Shown here in pieces: positions 1-11,584 of a DNA stretch of 64,000 nucleotides. The DNA comes from Euclidia mi. Its lineage: Eukaryota; Arthropoda; Insecta; Lepidoptera; Erebidae. Both the position numbers and the translations under genes were made by a program. The notes beneath the pieces were generated by a model. That model saw nothing but the letters and a program-made list of their open reading frames with translations. It was not told the DNA's origin and ran no database searches. The stretch's first letter is position 1. Each line of letters opens with the position of its first letter. The stretch lies in NCBI GenBank assembly GCA_944739405.2, contig OX123190.2, positions 62,143,805 to 62,207,804 of the forward strand, in the 5' to 3' direction.

Positions 1-30
1 TGCTTTTTCTTTCTTTCTTTCTTTCTTTAT
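1..30. repeat. (TTTC)n microsatellite at window edge
   Basis: About six perfect TTTC units open the window. The tract may continue upstream of the window edge. Confidence 0.9.
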
Positions 31-554
31 GCGACTCTCATTTTGTATACCACCTCTTGTGTGAGCGTCCACGTCTCGGCACTGGAGGTCATTGTGAGCA
101 AAACACATTGGTTATAGAGACGAATATAATCTTCAAAAATTGAGGGAATTTAGCCGATTTTAAGATCGTCCAGTTTCGAAAATGCACCCAACCGAGCTGA
201 ATCCTCCTTGATGTCTCAGTATTCTTAATCAAAGGAAAGATTAGGGCCAAGGTAAATATATCGGTCAACGACTTCGATCACATATACCATGATCGAAGGT
301 CAACGAGTTCTAATGTTTCGCCGTCAATAGTATCTGGTGAGTTTAACAGCATTAACTATTTGCCATAACCTGGGGCTTTATACAAACGATTAATTAGTTC
401 ACTGCAAGTGTATCAGTAGTACTGTACTGCAATCGAGTAGAGGATTATTGCTATAATAAAAATACTTGTATGCAAATATTTTTCTGTAATATGTCGTAAA
501 ACATCACGGTGACAGTCAATATATTGTGGTTCTGTTTAAATATCAGTAGGGTAA
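31..554. other. unassigned AT-rich sequence
   Basis: I see no coding stretch, terminal repeat or recognised repeat family here. Confidence 0.5.
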
Positions 555-790
555 AATAGGCAACAGTAGCTCACTGGAGAGACTAACAGGCTGCTACGCA
601 AAAAGTCTCGAGTTCAAATCCATGGCGAGCGCCGCTGTTAACTTTTTGAAGTAAAGTGCATAATATCCAACTGTTACTTATTACTTACTACAAAGTGAAG
701 GCAAACATTGAGAAAAGCGTTAGGTTATTCCTAACCCGTCTCATTATGGCAAGAAGCCAGTGTCTAATAGAAGGAAGTGATTGCATACAA
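555..790 (+). mobile_element. tRNA-derived SINE, family B, degraded
   Basis: The segment has a pol III promoter layout: an A-box-like stretch near TAGCTCACTGGAGA (about 566-582) and a B-box-like GAGTTCAAATCC at 610-621. It is followed by a body containing GTGAAGGCAAACATTGAGAAA, a decayed form of a lepidopteran SINE body I recognise. A related copy lies at about 30.23-30.42 kb, sharing the A box, a CAAATCCA B box and the GCGCxCC..CTG segment just after it. I see no clear target-site duplication, so the copy is old. The identity as a SINE is inferred from promoter boxes and repetition. Confidence 0.55.
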
Positions 791-1144
791 CGCTAAAGAT
801 GATGATGAAGTGTAACGTAAGAAAACCATACGAAACAGTTTATTTGTCAATAATAATTGCCCAGGTAAACCTCATTTTCCTGGAGAGTATAATATTTTAA
901 AAATACATCTCTTGCTAACTTATTATAGTAGAAATTACGTTTATATAAACTAAAACGGAACAATTTGTGTTATATGTGTATATCAGTAGAGTAAATAATT
1001 TACTACATTCGTTAAGCCGTAGGGTATGGCCAATCACCAGGACACAAAGCTCTCATATAAGTCTATAGTAAATGCTTTTTACTGCTATCATTTCATAATT
1101 TAGCAAGCATACGTGTGCACGTACTTATACAAATTATAAAAGGG
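791..1144. other. unassigned AT-rich sequence
   Basis: Nothing recognisable beyond simple AT-rich sequence. Confidence 0.5.
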
Positions 1145-1440
1145 CATCATATAGCGTTGAACTCTTAGATTCAGTGCGTTTATCTTTTCGTCTAGAGAAG
1201 AATTAATATGGTTTTGCGCTATATTGTTTTTGACATCAGCCCAGAGCAATTCGATGGGGTTCAGGTCTGGATGGTATGGCGGTAAACGCAGTACTGGGCT
1301 TTTAAGTGTTCATCAATTTTGTAAACGGGCTCTTTTTGTGTGCTATTGATAAGAAAAAGTAAAAAGTTTCGGAAATTCAACGTTGTAGCGCCGCAACCAG
1401 TTCTGCATTTCACTTTTGAGGCTTGTAATGGTCGCGACAA
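1145..1440 (-). pseudogene. DDE-superfamily transposase C-terminal relic (IS630/Tc1/mariner-like)
   Basis: One minus-strand frame reads, in order, MQNWLRRYNVEFPK, three internal stops, then VLRLPPYHPDLNPIELLWAD and a further helical tail. The order 'MqkWL..rNI.F' followed by 'VLRLPPYHPxLNPIE.xWaxvK' is the C-terminal catalytic part of a DDE endonuclease common in insect genomes, and the E of NPIE is the third catalytic acid. The first two catalytic aspartates and the DNA-binding region are absent. In-frame stops at about 1311-1352 show it is dead. I see no terminal repeats, so element limits are unknown. Family is seen; the exact clade is not resolved. Confidence 0.7.
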
Positions 1441-2379
1441 TAGGTTCGAATATATTATTGAGCCAATAATAATAAATCTGTAGGATGACTCTGATTCAAG
1501 CTCCGATAGCGAAATGGAATGTGACGTTGAAACAGAATCTATGTCAGAATAGCCTGTGTAATTTATTTACCTAATAAATAGGTTTAAATTTTTAAATTGA
1601 ATTGTCAGTCACTTTTTCTTTTTCATGTACAATGTTATTTCCAAGGATTAAAGATTCATTTCATTTATATTGGTTCTTATATTGTACTTCGCTACATTGG
1701 ACAAAACAGGGATTGGATAATATAATTATACTCGTAAATATAGTTTTAAAAAATTGTGCTTCGATATCGTAAGATCTGTCTGACACTACGAATCTCATGT
1801 GAGTGAGGTAGAAATAGAAGCTTCTACCTCGCACTCGGAGACGTGACATCTCTACACCAGTCAGCTCGCGACCACGGGACGTGCAACCGTCTCGAAACGT
1901 CAAGCAAAATAAGTTATGTAAATACCTAATGCATGTTCGCGTTAATTCCCGTATATAAATCTCTGTCTGATGTCTTAGCCTCTGATGAAATTTGCTTTAC
2001 AAATTTGTAAGCAAAATCAAAGTCAATCAAGCTTAAATAAAAGAACCGCAAAATTGTTTGCTTGTAAAGTTATCTCAAAGACGCCGAAGTTAAGCGAAAT
2101 ATTAAATTCATTGATTGATTCATTCAATTTTGTTTTTCAATTAAAATCAAATATTCAGTAAAATAACATTTGAATAATTTCGATTTAATATAGAGTTGAT
2201 ATAAATTTATTTGTTTAGTTATAATTAAGTAATCAATTTGCGTGAGTTGTGTACACTAATTGCTTAAGTTTTTATTGCAAGATTTACACTAATTACATGT
2301 TTTAGTACATGTTTTAAACTAGTTATGAAACTAATGCTTATTATTTGATATAACACGAATTTATAATGGGATATTTTTA
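1441..2379. other. unassigned AT-rich sequence
   Basis: Mostly AT-rich filler. A plus-strand stretch at 1483-1551 encodes an acidic, serine-rich run beginning DDSDSSSDSEMECD and ending in a stop. Such tails end some DDE transposases, but it lies on the opposite strand to the neighbouring relic and is too short to call. Confidence 0.4.
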
Positions 2380-2720
2380 ACAGCGTATCAAAAATGTTAT
2401 GTAACACACTAAAGTGAGTTACGCAAAAAAACTTTATTATTTCACTAAAATACTGACTTGCACACTAAAATACTATTTGTCCACCAAATATGATGATCTT
2501 TTTACAAAATATCATTTGATATGAAAAGTTTCGTCCGCTCGGGAAACGTATTCACTCAGAAAACTTAATAGGTTATGTTAGGTTCTCTTGTGACCCTGCT
2601 CCCAAAAATAGGTGCCCTGCGAAGCAGGGCTCCGTCAACTTAGCTTAGTGGTGCAATTAGTATTTTTTATGGAAAATTAGTATTTTTGACTATCAGTTAA
2701 ATACAACCCGTTTGTAATTA
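2380..2720. repeat. degenerate interspersed repeat with short hairpin
   Basis: Repeated short phrases (CACTAAAATACT twice, a ..AAATAT(G/C)AT.. phrase twice) lead into a GC-rich hairpin at 2614-2630 with arms GCCCTGC and GCAGGGC around a GAA loop. The combination resembles a lepidopteran repeat I have seen before but cannot name. Confidence 0.35.
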
Positions 2721-2820
2721 GCACTATTAAGTAAAACCTATTCACGTTTAAGTGTTCATAGAATTAAGTGCATGGCTTAGAATGTACTAGAAGAATGAAT
2801 ACTAAAACGCACGAACAAAG

Positions 2821-5800
2821 TGTTCAAAATTTAAACTCAAAATTCAAACTCATTTATTCATATAGGTTACAAAAGCAACACTTATGAACGTCATTTCCTT
2901 TTTTTACAACCAGGTTCCGGATGGTAGGGCTATGAGAAGAGTCTGGAAAAGAAGAAGAAACTCAAGCCACTCTTTTTTAAATCAGAATCTTGATCTTACA
3001 TTTGTGGTACCATGATTGCTGACACAGCCAAAACACTTCGCGACACTGATAGAAATGAATGGATATAAAAAAAGTATGTGAATAGTACAACAACAAAACA
3101 CTATAGCGACAGCAGTATAGATGTATCAGCAACCAATAGATTAAAGAAATTTGTAAAGGTGACAAGTGAACAATGATCAAGATCAGGGATAAAAACTGAT
3201 ATACTAGATTCAACTAGATTCAACAAATCATAAAAAATATACAAATCCTGCAAACATCATGAGTGTTCACAAGGCACCTCCACTTAACATGTTACTAATC
3301 AAGGAGAGTTTAATAAATACATATATTACATAGTCATAAAAAGAACAATAAAAGTGAATTTAAAAACGCAATTAGACCCATGATGTCTTGTCATCTAGAA
3401 ATTCTTTAATAGTGTAATAACCCCTTTTTAAAAGAAAATTCCTAGTAGTGGTTTAAAATTTGTGCAGAGGTAAATTCATTATTTCCAGAGGTAATTTGTT
3501 GAAGAATTGTATACCGAGTCCCTCAAATGAGTTATGAACTTTATGTAGACGGTAATTAGTGCCCACTAGTTTATGCTTATTCCTTGTGTTCACTTTGTGC
3601 AAATCACTATTTTTACGGTAAAGAGTTAAGTTTTTCTTAACGTACATTAAATTAGCAAATATATACTGCGATGCAACTGTAAGTATTTATATTTCTTTAA
3701 ATTTATCTCGTAAAGAATCTCTAGCACCTAACTTATATATTGCGCGTATGGCCCTCTTTTGAATAACAAAAATTGTCTGAATATCGGCCGCCGTACCCCA
3801 TAACAGTATCCCGTAAGACATAACACTGTGAAAGTAACTAAAGTAGACTAGTCTAGCAGTATCTACGTCTATGAATTGTCGAACTTTCCTAACTGCAATT
3901 GCTGCAGAACTAAGTTGCCAGACAGGATATGTGGGCGCCCCACTGAAGCTTACAATGTAAAGTTAAACCTAAAAATACAGTTGTATCAACTAGTTTTTCT
4001 ATTTTTGACATTCGGCAAAGTGAATTTCACACATTTTGTTTTGCCAGAATTGAGTAGCAAATTATTTGTCGTGAACCAATGTAGTACTTGCGCAATAGAA
4101 TTATTTACGCTGTCACTGTTACTTGTATTACGATCAACTTTAAAATAAGTGAAGTATCGTCAGCAAAAAGAACAATATCACATAGATTTTTAACAAAGAA
4201 TGGCAAGTCATTAATATATATTAAGAAAAGAAACGGACCAAGTACAGAGCCCTGTGGAATGCCCATTCCCACTGGCAAACCTTAAGACCTACTTCCACTA
4301 ACATCTACATACTAAACTATATACCTAAGGTAACCGGCAACAAGATTGAGTGCGCTATCTCGAATACCATAATGGTTGAGTTTACGTAAAAGTGTATCAT
4401 GTTCAACACAATCAAAAGCTTTTGTCAAGTCGCAAAAAACACCAAGGGCATCCTTAGAATTTTCCCAAGCGTTAAAAATATGTTTTAATAGAGTTACACC
4501 GGCATCAACGGTGGAGCGACCCTTAGTGAAGCCATTACTGCTCACTGTGCAATAAATTATTAGTGAGAAAGTGGCTCACTAACTGACGCAAAGTAACTTT
4601 TCAAAAATTTTACTGATTGCAGGAAAGATAGAAATTGGCCTAAAGTTACTAGGGTCGCTCTTGGATCCTTTTTTGGAAAGGGGTATCACCTTGCTGTGTT
4701 TCATTAAATCAGGAAATACCCCTTTATCCACGGATCTATTAAATATTGCAGCTAAATATGGAGCTATGCTAAAAATAATTTGATGAATAAGTTTAACTGA
4801 AATACCCCATAAGTCAATAGATTTCTTAATATTGATCGTTTTGAATGTCTTGAGGATGTCATTGGTGTCAATGTATTTAAAATTAAACAGCACATCACAC
4901 TCATTGCCCCTAACTAATCTCTGCTTTGCTTGGGCATGAGTCTAAACAGTTGGTTGTTTTCACTGGTATGTTTATGAAGAAGTTGTTAAAAGTCTGAGCA
5001 ACATCAATTTTCTTTGTGACTATTTCTCCATTACATTTTAATTCATAGCTATTATCTACTAACTTAACTCGACCAGTCTCACTGTTAATAATGCTCCAAG
5101 TTGTTTTTATTTTGTTCTTAGATTCTTTAATTTTATAACTTATAAATATAGACTTAGCTGAAGCACATGCTCTCTTAAAAACTTTTGAGTAATTTCTTAC
5201 ATATTCGATAAATGAAGGATTAAAATTATATTGTTTCATACCATATAGATCATACAACCTAGATCTACTTTTGTATATTCCTACTGTTGCCCAATCACAA
5301 AATTTAACTTTAGAGCTCTTAGCAAATGTCTTCTGCTTAAAAATATTATTGTACTCATTTTTAATAACATCAAATAACCACTTATATAATTCATCAGGAT
5401 CATCGTGAGTTAAGTCAATGCTGGCGATCTTAGCAGCAACATTATCACTAAAGTGAATAAGGCGAGCAGAAGTCATAGGCCTACATGTGATTTTTTGTAC
5501 TGTAGGGGTTGTATTAGTTGGAATTACAACGTTTTGTCCACAGTGATCCGATGTTAAGTAACTCAAAACAGCTTTACTTATGTAAAAACAATTGCAAAAA
5601 ATATTATCTAAGCATGTAGAAGAATGTGAGGTAATTCTGGTTGGTTCAGAAAATAAAACATTCAAATTAAATGACATAAATAAACTAACTAACCTAGTAC
5701 AAGTTGGTGATTGTTGTAACAAGTTAACATTAAAATCACCACATACGATTATTGACTTCCTACTGGAACTTAAGTGTTTTAAGAAAGCTAAAGCTTAAGG
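2821..5800 (-). mobile_element. Jockey/CR1-group LINE, 5'-truncated, inactive
   Basis: Reading the minus strand from 5800 down to 2821 gives, in order, the C-terminal half of an apurinic endonuclease domain, a linker, a reverse transcriptase, a thumb and C-terminal region, a 3' UTR, and a terminal segment (about 2821-2990) homologous to the LINE tail repeats at 13.16 and 37.87 kb. Because the 3' tail is present and the 5' end is missing, this looks like an ordinary 5'-truncated insertion. Many stops and frameshifts show it is old. Clade placement (Jockey versus CR1) is my inference from motif style. Confidence 0.85.
3453..5798 (-). pseudogene. LINE ORF2 relic: endonuclease plus reverse transcriptase
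   Basis: The endonuclease portion carries GDFN (codons near 5729-5740) and SDH in TSDHCGQNVV (near 5543-5551), both catalytic signatures of APE-type LINE endonucleases, with EPTRITSHSSTCLDNIF between them. The reverse transcriptase has NFRPISIFPAISKIFEKLL, GFTKGRSTVDA, FCDLTKAFDCVEHD, and the catalytic FADD box (4156-4167) in FADDTSLI. Downstream come LLWGTA, KRAIRAIYKLGARDSLRDKF, NTRNKHKL and KGYYTIKEFL-like C-terminal blocks ending near 3380. Frame changes occur around 4545-4579 and just after FADD, and stops interrupt several blocks, so no functional protein can be made. The N-terminal part of the endonuclease and ORF1 are missing. Confidence 0.85.
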
Positions 5801-6639
5801 TTTGAAGCTTCTGTACTATTGTTAATTAATGTATTAAATGCCAACGATAAGTATTTCAATCTGCTACTGCCTGGTTAATTTTGAACTTGTTTCATCGCAA
5901 GTTCAAAATGAACTGGTCAGCCTGAATATTTTTGACAACAGACTGTATAAAGTAAAACGATTTAAGTAATACCTACACACGCTTCGAGGAAACATTTTTT
6001 GTGCAAATCTAACCTCAAAGGCAATACTTACTTATATATATTTGTAACATAAATCATAATTATCGAGGTAAAGGAAACCTCTTAAATCTCTAAAAGGGTG
6101 CTGAAATGCTTGCATATGATTAATTCTCGTGGCAACTTTTCTAGTTGCAGTTTCATTAGTGTGTGGGGTAAGATTTGAAACAATATCTCTGTGAGAAACC
6201 TAATACTTAAACTATCTAAATTCACATTTTTGCAGTTGCAAGAAATGCCAGGATATTATAATAATATTGTACCACATTCACACAACACCATCTAGACTCA
6301 AACTAAGCAGATATAAAGCATTTAAATTATAAAACAACTCAAAGTAATTTCAGATAAAATATAAAATAAAACAAAAATTATACTTACCATACATTACGCA
6401 ATCCGTTACATTAAAACACAGTCCGCATGTGAAAAATTGTATTCTTACTAGCACAGTGGTTCAAGCTGTGCCGGCAATCGGCGAAGGAGGATGATTAGAG
6501 GTTTAAAGGCTCTTTTCGGCTGTATGATGATATTGTGTTTAGATGTACATATCTGTACCGGGATAAAGGAGGCAGAAGAATAATATGAAAAACGGACCAT
6601 TTTTTTAAAGCTATGATTTCGTATTCATACTGATATAAT
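5801..6639. other. unassigned AT-rich sequence 5' of LINE
   Basis: The first about 100 bases may hold a further decayed piece of the LINE endonuclease (frame-shifted). The rest shows no recognised feature. Confidence 0.4.
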
Positions 6640-6800
6640 AAAGCTTAAGTTTGTTTGTTTGGTTGAAAGCGCTATTCCGGAACAACTGCCCATATATCAA
6701 GGAAAAAGAGCACTTTAAGTTCCTACGGAGTTGCGAGTGTCCATAGGCAGCGGTAATCGCTTACCACCAGGCATCAATCTGCTCTTTTGCCTCCAGCTAT
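6640..6800 (+). repeat. lepidopteran LINE 3'-end repeat fragment
   Basis: The stretch GGCAGCGGTAATCGCTTACC followed by ACCAGGC...CTGCTCTTTTGCC matches a very common lepidopteran repeat that I recognise as a probable LINE 3' end. It is isolated and without coding sequence. Assignment to a LINE clade is not possible here. Confidence 0.6.
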
Positions 6801-7129
6801 GATAGAACCAACAACATAATATATGTTTAAATAAAAAAATATTGATCTTGCATTAGCCCGTTCGCTGTCCGGCGCGAAAGACAATAGAAAATCAATTGTT
6901 ATGAATGACATTTTATACACGGGACAGTGAAACTGTTAAATGCATTTGAATGATAATCTCAGCTCATCTTTAGAAAATCTCCTACTATTATTTAGTTATC
7001 GTTATGCCTATTATTCTAAGAGAATAAAGCTTATCCCAGAATAATAAAGCTGACTCAAACTACAGTTGGAGAACCCATCTACATAATATGCTTTATTTCA
7101 TGCAATAATCACCTGTGAATGCAGAACAG

Positions 7130-8930
7130 TTATTATTTCGATGGTTAACCGCATCATTTTAAATAACCCTTCAATATTTATTGTTTTGGAAAGCGCTATG
7201 ATATGGCAAAATACGTTTGAACACTACTCCTAATGACTTCAATATTGACTTGTTCAATCAACATTTCTCTGCCTCGTCCAATATTGATAGGACTACTAAG
7301 GCAAGCACTATTAATTATTTTTCATCTCTCCCCACCCCTAGTTACTCACCATTCTTCTTTAATTACTTTACCGATAGTGATGTTAAGAAGAGTATCATAT
7401 CAATCACGTCCAACGCAGTTGGTAGCGACTGTGTCAGCCGTAATATGATCCTTCCTATCCTCGACATAATTCACACATCATTTCCCACATCCTTAATTAC
7501 TCGTTATCCAGTAGTGTGTTTCCATCAATGTGGAAGGACGCCTTAATAACTCCAATCCCTAAAAATTCTCATCCTACATCCTTTTCCGATTATCGACCAA
7601 TTTCCATCCTACCATTCCTCTCCAAAGTCCTCGAACGTCTTGTCTTCAACCAAATAAACCTGTTCCTCTCTAAAAATAATCTGCATAATCCATTTCAGTC
7701 CGGCTTCCGTTCGGGTCATAGCACCGTTACATCCCTAGTCAATATTACGGATTACATCAGGGCTGGCATGGAAGGCGGTTAGCTTATAATTCTAGCTCTG
7801 CTAGATTTTAGCAACACCTTCAACACAGTGGACTTTGATATTCTACTTGACCGTCTTTGCTCTCTTAACATATCTCCTACGGTGATTGATTGGTTTCGTA
7901 GTTACCTGTGTGGCCGCCGACAGCGTATACGCATTGAAGACACACTTTCTTCCTGGTGTGATACAACTGTTGGTGTGCCCCAGGGTGGCGTGCTGTCTCC
8001 ATTACTCTTCGCAATTTTTATAAATTCTATAACAAATAATCTTCGCTCTTCTTATCACCTATATGCAGATGATCTCCAAATTTATACGCAGTCGCCATTG
8101 GCACAGATGTCATATTCTGTGGGTACCATTAACAGTGACCTGGTACTGATCAACAATTGGAGCAAATCCTTTGGACTTAAAATCAATCCTTTGAAAACCC
8201 AGGTCATTGTTATTGGTAGTTCACGAATGATATTGAAAATAGACTGGTTCCAGCTTCCTCACGTTACTTTCGATGGCACTGTAATCCCCATACAGGATAA
8301 ACCCCCATACAGTTAAGAACCTGGGTATAACTATGGAGTCTTCTTTTACTTGGCGATCGCAAATACAGGAAGTGAGTCGAAAGGTGTTTGCTTCATCAGG
8401 ATCATTAAGAAGATTAAGAAACTTTCTTCCTACTGCCACCAAAATTGCCACTTGCTAACTCTATTCTTCTACCCATTATTGATTATGCAGATGTCAGCTA
8501 TCTAGATCTCACCGAAAACCAGCTAGACAAACTTGAGCGCCTTCAATATCTCTGAATACGATTCATATTTGGATTAAGCAAATATGATCATGTTTCACAA
8601 TTTCGAGCACAGCTTAAGTGGTTACCCATACGACATCGCCGGAATGCTCATATTCTCTCTTTGCCGTACAATATACTGTTTAACCCTTCAACTCCCTCCT
8701 ATCTTAAAGGAAGATTTAAATTCCTTCATGATACGCATAGTTGTTATTTGAGGTCATCAGAAAATGTTACCGTTAAATATTAGACAGGCTCAGACGGTAT
8801 CTAGATTCAAAACTTTAGTCAAGGAACACTATCTAGCATTATAACATTTCCTGTTTTAATATATTTGTGTATTAAATATGTGTATGTTTGTATAAGTATT
8901 TATATATAATTATATATATCGACCTATCCG
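7130..8930 (+). mobile_element. Jockey/CR1-group LINE (YADD family), 5'-truncated
   Basis: A plus-strand reverse transcriptase relic followed by an AT-rich 3' region. It belongs to the same family as the minus-strand element at 38.1-40.1 kb: both share the linker style 'TTPxxF/L..L(F/N)x(H/Y)F', the block FRPISILPFLSKVLE, GFRxGHST, and YHLYADDLQ. The endonuclease is missing. The 3' end near 8930 lacks the TAAA tail seen in the 38-kb copy, so it may also be 3'-truncated. Confidence 0.8.
7217..8860 (+). pseudogene. LINE reverse transcriptase relic
   Basis: Blocks in order: linker (7217-7500), SMWKDALITPIPK, YRPISILPFLSKVLERLVF, QSGFRSGHSTVTSL (7516-7782), a stop, LLDFSNTFNTV, GVPQGGVLSPLLFAIFIN, then the catalytic YADD box at 8062-8073 and KSFGLKINPLKTQ. 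After about 8316 the frame shifts, continuing as NLGITMESSFTW, then VSQFRAQLKWLPIRHRR and the C-terminal region to about 8860. All catalytic RT residues visible in YADD are kept, but at least two frameshifts and several stops (about 7510, 7780, 8316, 8455) kill the frame. The product would have been the LINE polymerase used for target-primed reverse transcription. Confidence 0.85.
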
Positions 8931-9299
8931 TGGAATAGAGTTCCATGTGACCATAGACCAAAATCGCATTAAATAGCTAAATGGGACAAGGAATACAAAC
9001 CACAAAAATGTGTTTTTAGAATTTTCGTATTTTATTTACTTTCGGAGATATAGAATCGAATAACGTTTCATCTGATATTTGTTCCACGCAACAACGCACG
9101 ATGTATACAAGAGACGGCGAGGAGCACGGGTGGCGCGAGCTCAGCGTTCGATCATCAGTCCGGCCGTTATTCATTGGAAGAAGAAGAAAATTAGGGCGTT
9201 TTCGTGTTCTATGCTTAATTTAAATGATATTTAATGTAATTCAATATATTCATAAAAAAGAATACTTTAAAGATATCAGGATTACGCAATATACTAAAT
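8931..9299. other. unassigned segment with CpG-rich patch
   Basis: A CpG-rich patch at about 9105-9170 (ACGGCGAGGAGCACGGG and following) lies upstream of the exon-like stretch at 9300. A phrase around 9083-9105 (CAACAACGCACGATGT) recurs in similar form at about 12.19 kb, so part of this is a dispersed repeat rather than a unique promoter. Confidence 0.35.
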
Positions 9300-10716
9300 A
9301 TGATTCAAGTAGATGCGGAAGAGCCTGATCTTAGTTCGGCGTTTTCAAACTTACATACCCCGTTTGCAAATCAAGATTTCAATTCTGGTAAGTGACGATG
9401 TTTTACAGTATTATTTCACTATATACAACTTTAAGTTCCTAAATTAACACAGATTATTGTATTTATTACTTTTTAACTCAGTTCATAGTTTATAGCGATC
9501 GATGATTATTTAGAATGTTTTTCGATGGAGTTGTTCAAAATCGCAACTCTGGCGCGATTACCGTAATTAGTATTCACAGAGTAATCAATTTTTATGCAAT
9601 ATTGAATAACAAAAACTAGAGGTCTTATGGAATCTTAAGACGTTTTTTACGAACATTATTGAAGTTTTAAGCGTCTGAGGTTAAAAAAGCACGCTTTTCG
9701 CCGGAGTCTGTGAAACGATTTGTGGGTTCAATGTTAAGATGGGACGTTGTTACTCAAAATGTTGAATCAGTTAGGACGTTGTTCAAGTGAAAAAATCTTT
9801 AATTATTAAGATTTTTTATTAGAAATAAGTTAAATTTACTGCAAAATTTATTGTTTCAAAGAACGCCTTAAAATAGTTTGTTAAAATTATTTGTGCAAAA
9901 GATTTTTTTTATTTTAGTAACGAGTGAAGGACAGACGGGCTTGAATCGTCTTTGCCTCCTGGTACAAAGGAACCAGTCGTGAATTTGATATATGGGAAGA
10001 AATTCTATACAAACATGATGGGACAAAGAAAAGAAAGGAATCTGTATTAGCTCAATACCGAATATCATGTCTGTTTAGTCTACCAAAGGTGTCTACAGTA
10101 ATCAACCTAGTTAATTTTTTTGGAAATCCATTAAGTTTTGCAACTTCCTCGTTGATTCAGCTCAAACAGAAGTGTAACCACAGGTCTACACTAGTAAGTT
10201 TCAGTTCTAACTCCCATGCTGTTTTCTACAAATACATGATGGTAAAAATACTCTACAACATGCACACAACATCATCTAGTTCCAAAATAAGCAGAATTTG
10301 TATTATGGTTACTAGAAAACGCATAAATGAACTCTTTATTGTAAATACATACCTGTTCATTCGACATGCAATATTATATTATGCCCTAATAATAGAAAAC
10401 ATTAAGACATACTTTTAAGTAGTCATTAGCCATTTACTACACCACCCAGCGACAGTCACGGCGAGAAAATTGAAGTATGCCAAACTATGTTCCTTAACAC
10501 TCTTGCTGTTTTAACTCATTTTGTGTTAGGTATATTATTATGTTGTTGATAGACTGCATGGATGAGACAGGATAAAAGTGTTACTTTTTAAAGGAAGGGC
10601 AGGTGAGCCGGCTTGACAGGCATAAGATGGTTTTAGATGATGCAATGAAAAGTGTGTTTCCAAAAATATAAAGACCTGATGGACATGTGCTGCTCACAAG
10701 TTATGCAGTTAGAGTA
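9300..10716 (+). pseudogene. exon-like open stretches of unknown identity
   Basis: An ATG at 9300 opens 29 codons starting MIQVDAEEPDLSSAFSNLHT, ending at a strong donor (TCTG|GTAAGT, junction after 9387). A possible acceptor (TTTTAAG, exon from 9672) continues in phase through SEVKKARFSPESVKRFV to a stop at 9788, giving a 68-residue two-exon reading. Further open stretches follow a good acceptor at about 9917 (including REFDIWEEILYKHDG) and at about 10,580-10,715 (SRLDRHKMVLDDAMKSVFP, one stop, RPDGHVLLTSYAVR, then GTAAGT). I do not recognise the protein. It could be a decayed host gene, an intron-bearing transposase, or chance. Confidence 0.25.
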
Positions 10717-10964
10717 AGTACTGAAATGTGTCATTATAATCGTCTTAACGTTACTAGGATTGCAGCCACGAATTTTTGTCTTAGAACCAGGCTCTGCTTA
10801 GTAGTCTAATAAGATTTGATAAGATAGCTTAGCTAAGTACTAAAATGAGTATGAGTACTCGATCTTCAATGTTGTAAATGTTTAGTTGTTTTTTACTATT
10901 ATGTAGTAAATATTGTGCACCCATATCTAGGTGAAAACGATATAAGATTGTTATTATACTTCTA

Positions 10965-11327
10965 CGGGGTGTAAAAAGACCCTTAACGAAAATTTTAATC
11001 CCATTTTGTCATTACGAAGATTCTTTACTTCGGCACCATACCTGAGAAATTACTGCTTCAAAAGACATTGAGGCTTAAAGTTACCATACAATTCTTTTGA
11101 TTAGATACATAATCTATGTATTTCACGCGCCAATTTGTTCTATATATGTCCTATACACCGTTGGATAGGTAAGTATCTCGAGAATTGCACAGGCGTACTT
11201 TACATACTGGCTTATAAAATGTGTCTCCAAAAACATCGTTTCTCAGGTATTGTTTTGCTAAGTATGACTTAGCATGATGTGTAGAACGAGTAGACTTCGG
11301 CTTGGTGATGGGTCATTTTACACCGAG
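10965..11327. mobile_element. TA-flanked MITE, copy 1
   Basis: Starts CGGGGTGTAAAAAGACCC and ends with its imperfect inverse GGGTCATTTTACACCGAG, flanked by TA on each side. The whole 363 bp aligns, in inverse orientation, with the element at 32,478-32,843, sharing phrases such as GGCACCATACCTG and AGACTTCGGCTTG. TA flanks suggest the Tc1/mariner superfamily. No coding capacity. This copy has decayed more in its ends than the 32-kb copy. Confidence 0.8.
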
Positions 11328-11379
11328 TATAATATTATAAAGAAGAAGATATTCGGTTAAGATTGCAGAAAGCGAAGGA

Positions 11380-11475
11380 ATTCAGGCGGCTCATTATCGG
11401 AGTTGTGTGGAGAGCCTTAGGGAAGGCCATGTCCATCAGTGGATGTCTTTAGGTGTAGATGATGATAAAGATGTT
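11380..11475 (+). repeat. LINE 3'-tail fragment
   Basis: Contains GGCCATGTCCATCAGTGGAT followed by GTAGATGATGAT, the decayed form of the 'ccagcagtggac ... gatgatgatg' end of a lepidopteran LINE. Confidence 0.6.
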
Positions 11476-11584
11476 TGTAGTCATAATTTTATTTTATATA
11501 AAGTAGTTCCTTATAAAATAAGTTTGTGACTGCTCGTGAAGCCTGAGCCTCAGTGTAGATAAGTACGTAGTAGATAAGTACGTA

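Noticed and set aside
2575..2590. TTAGG-type telomere repeat
   Set aside because: Only one or two imperfect units (GGTTATGTTAGGTT) occur; no array.
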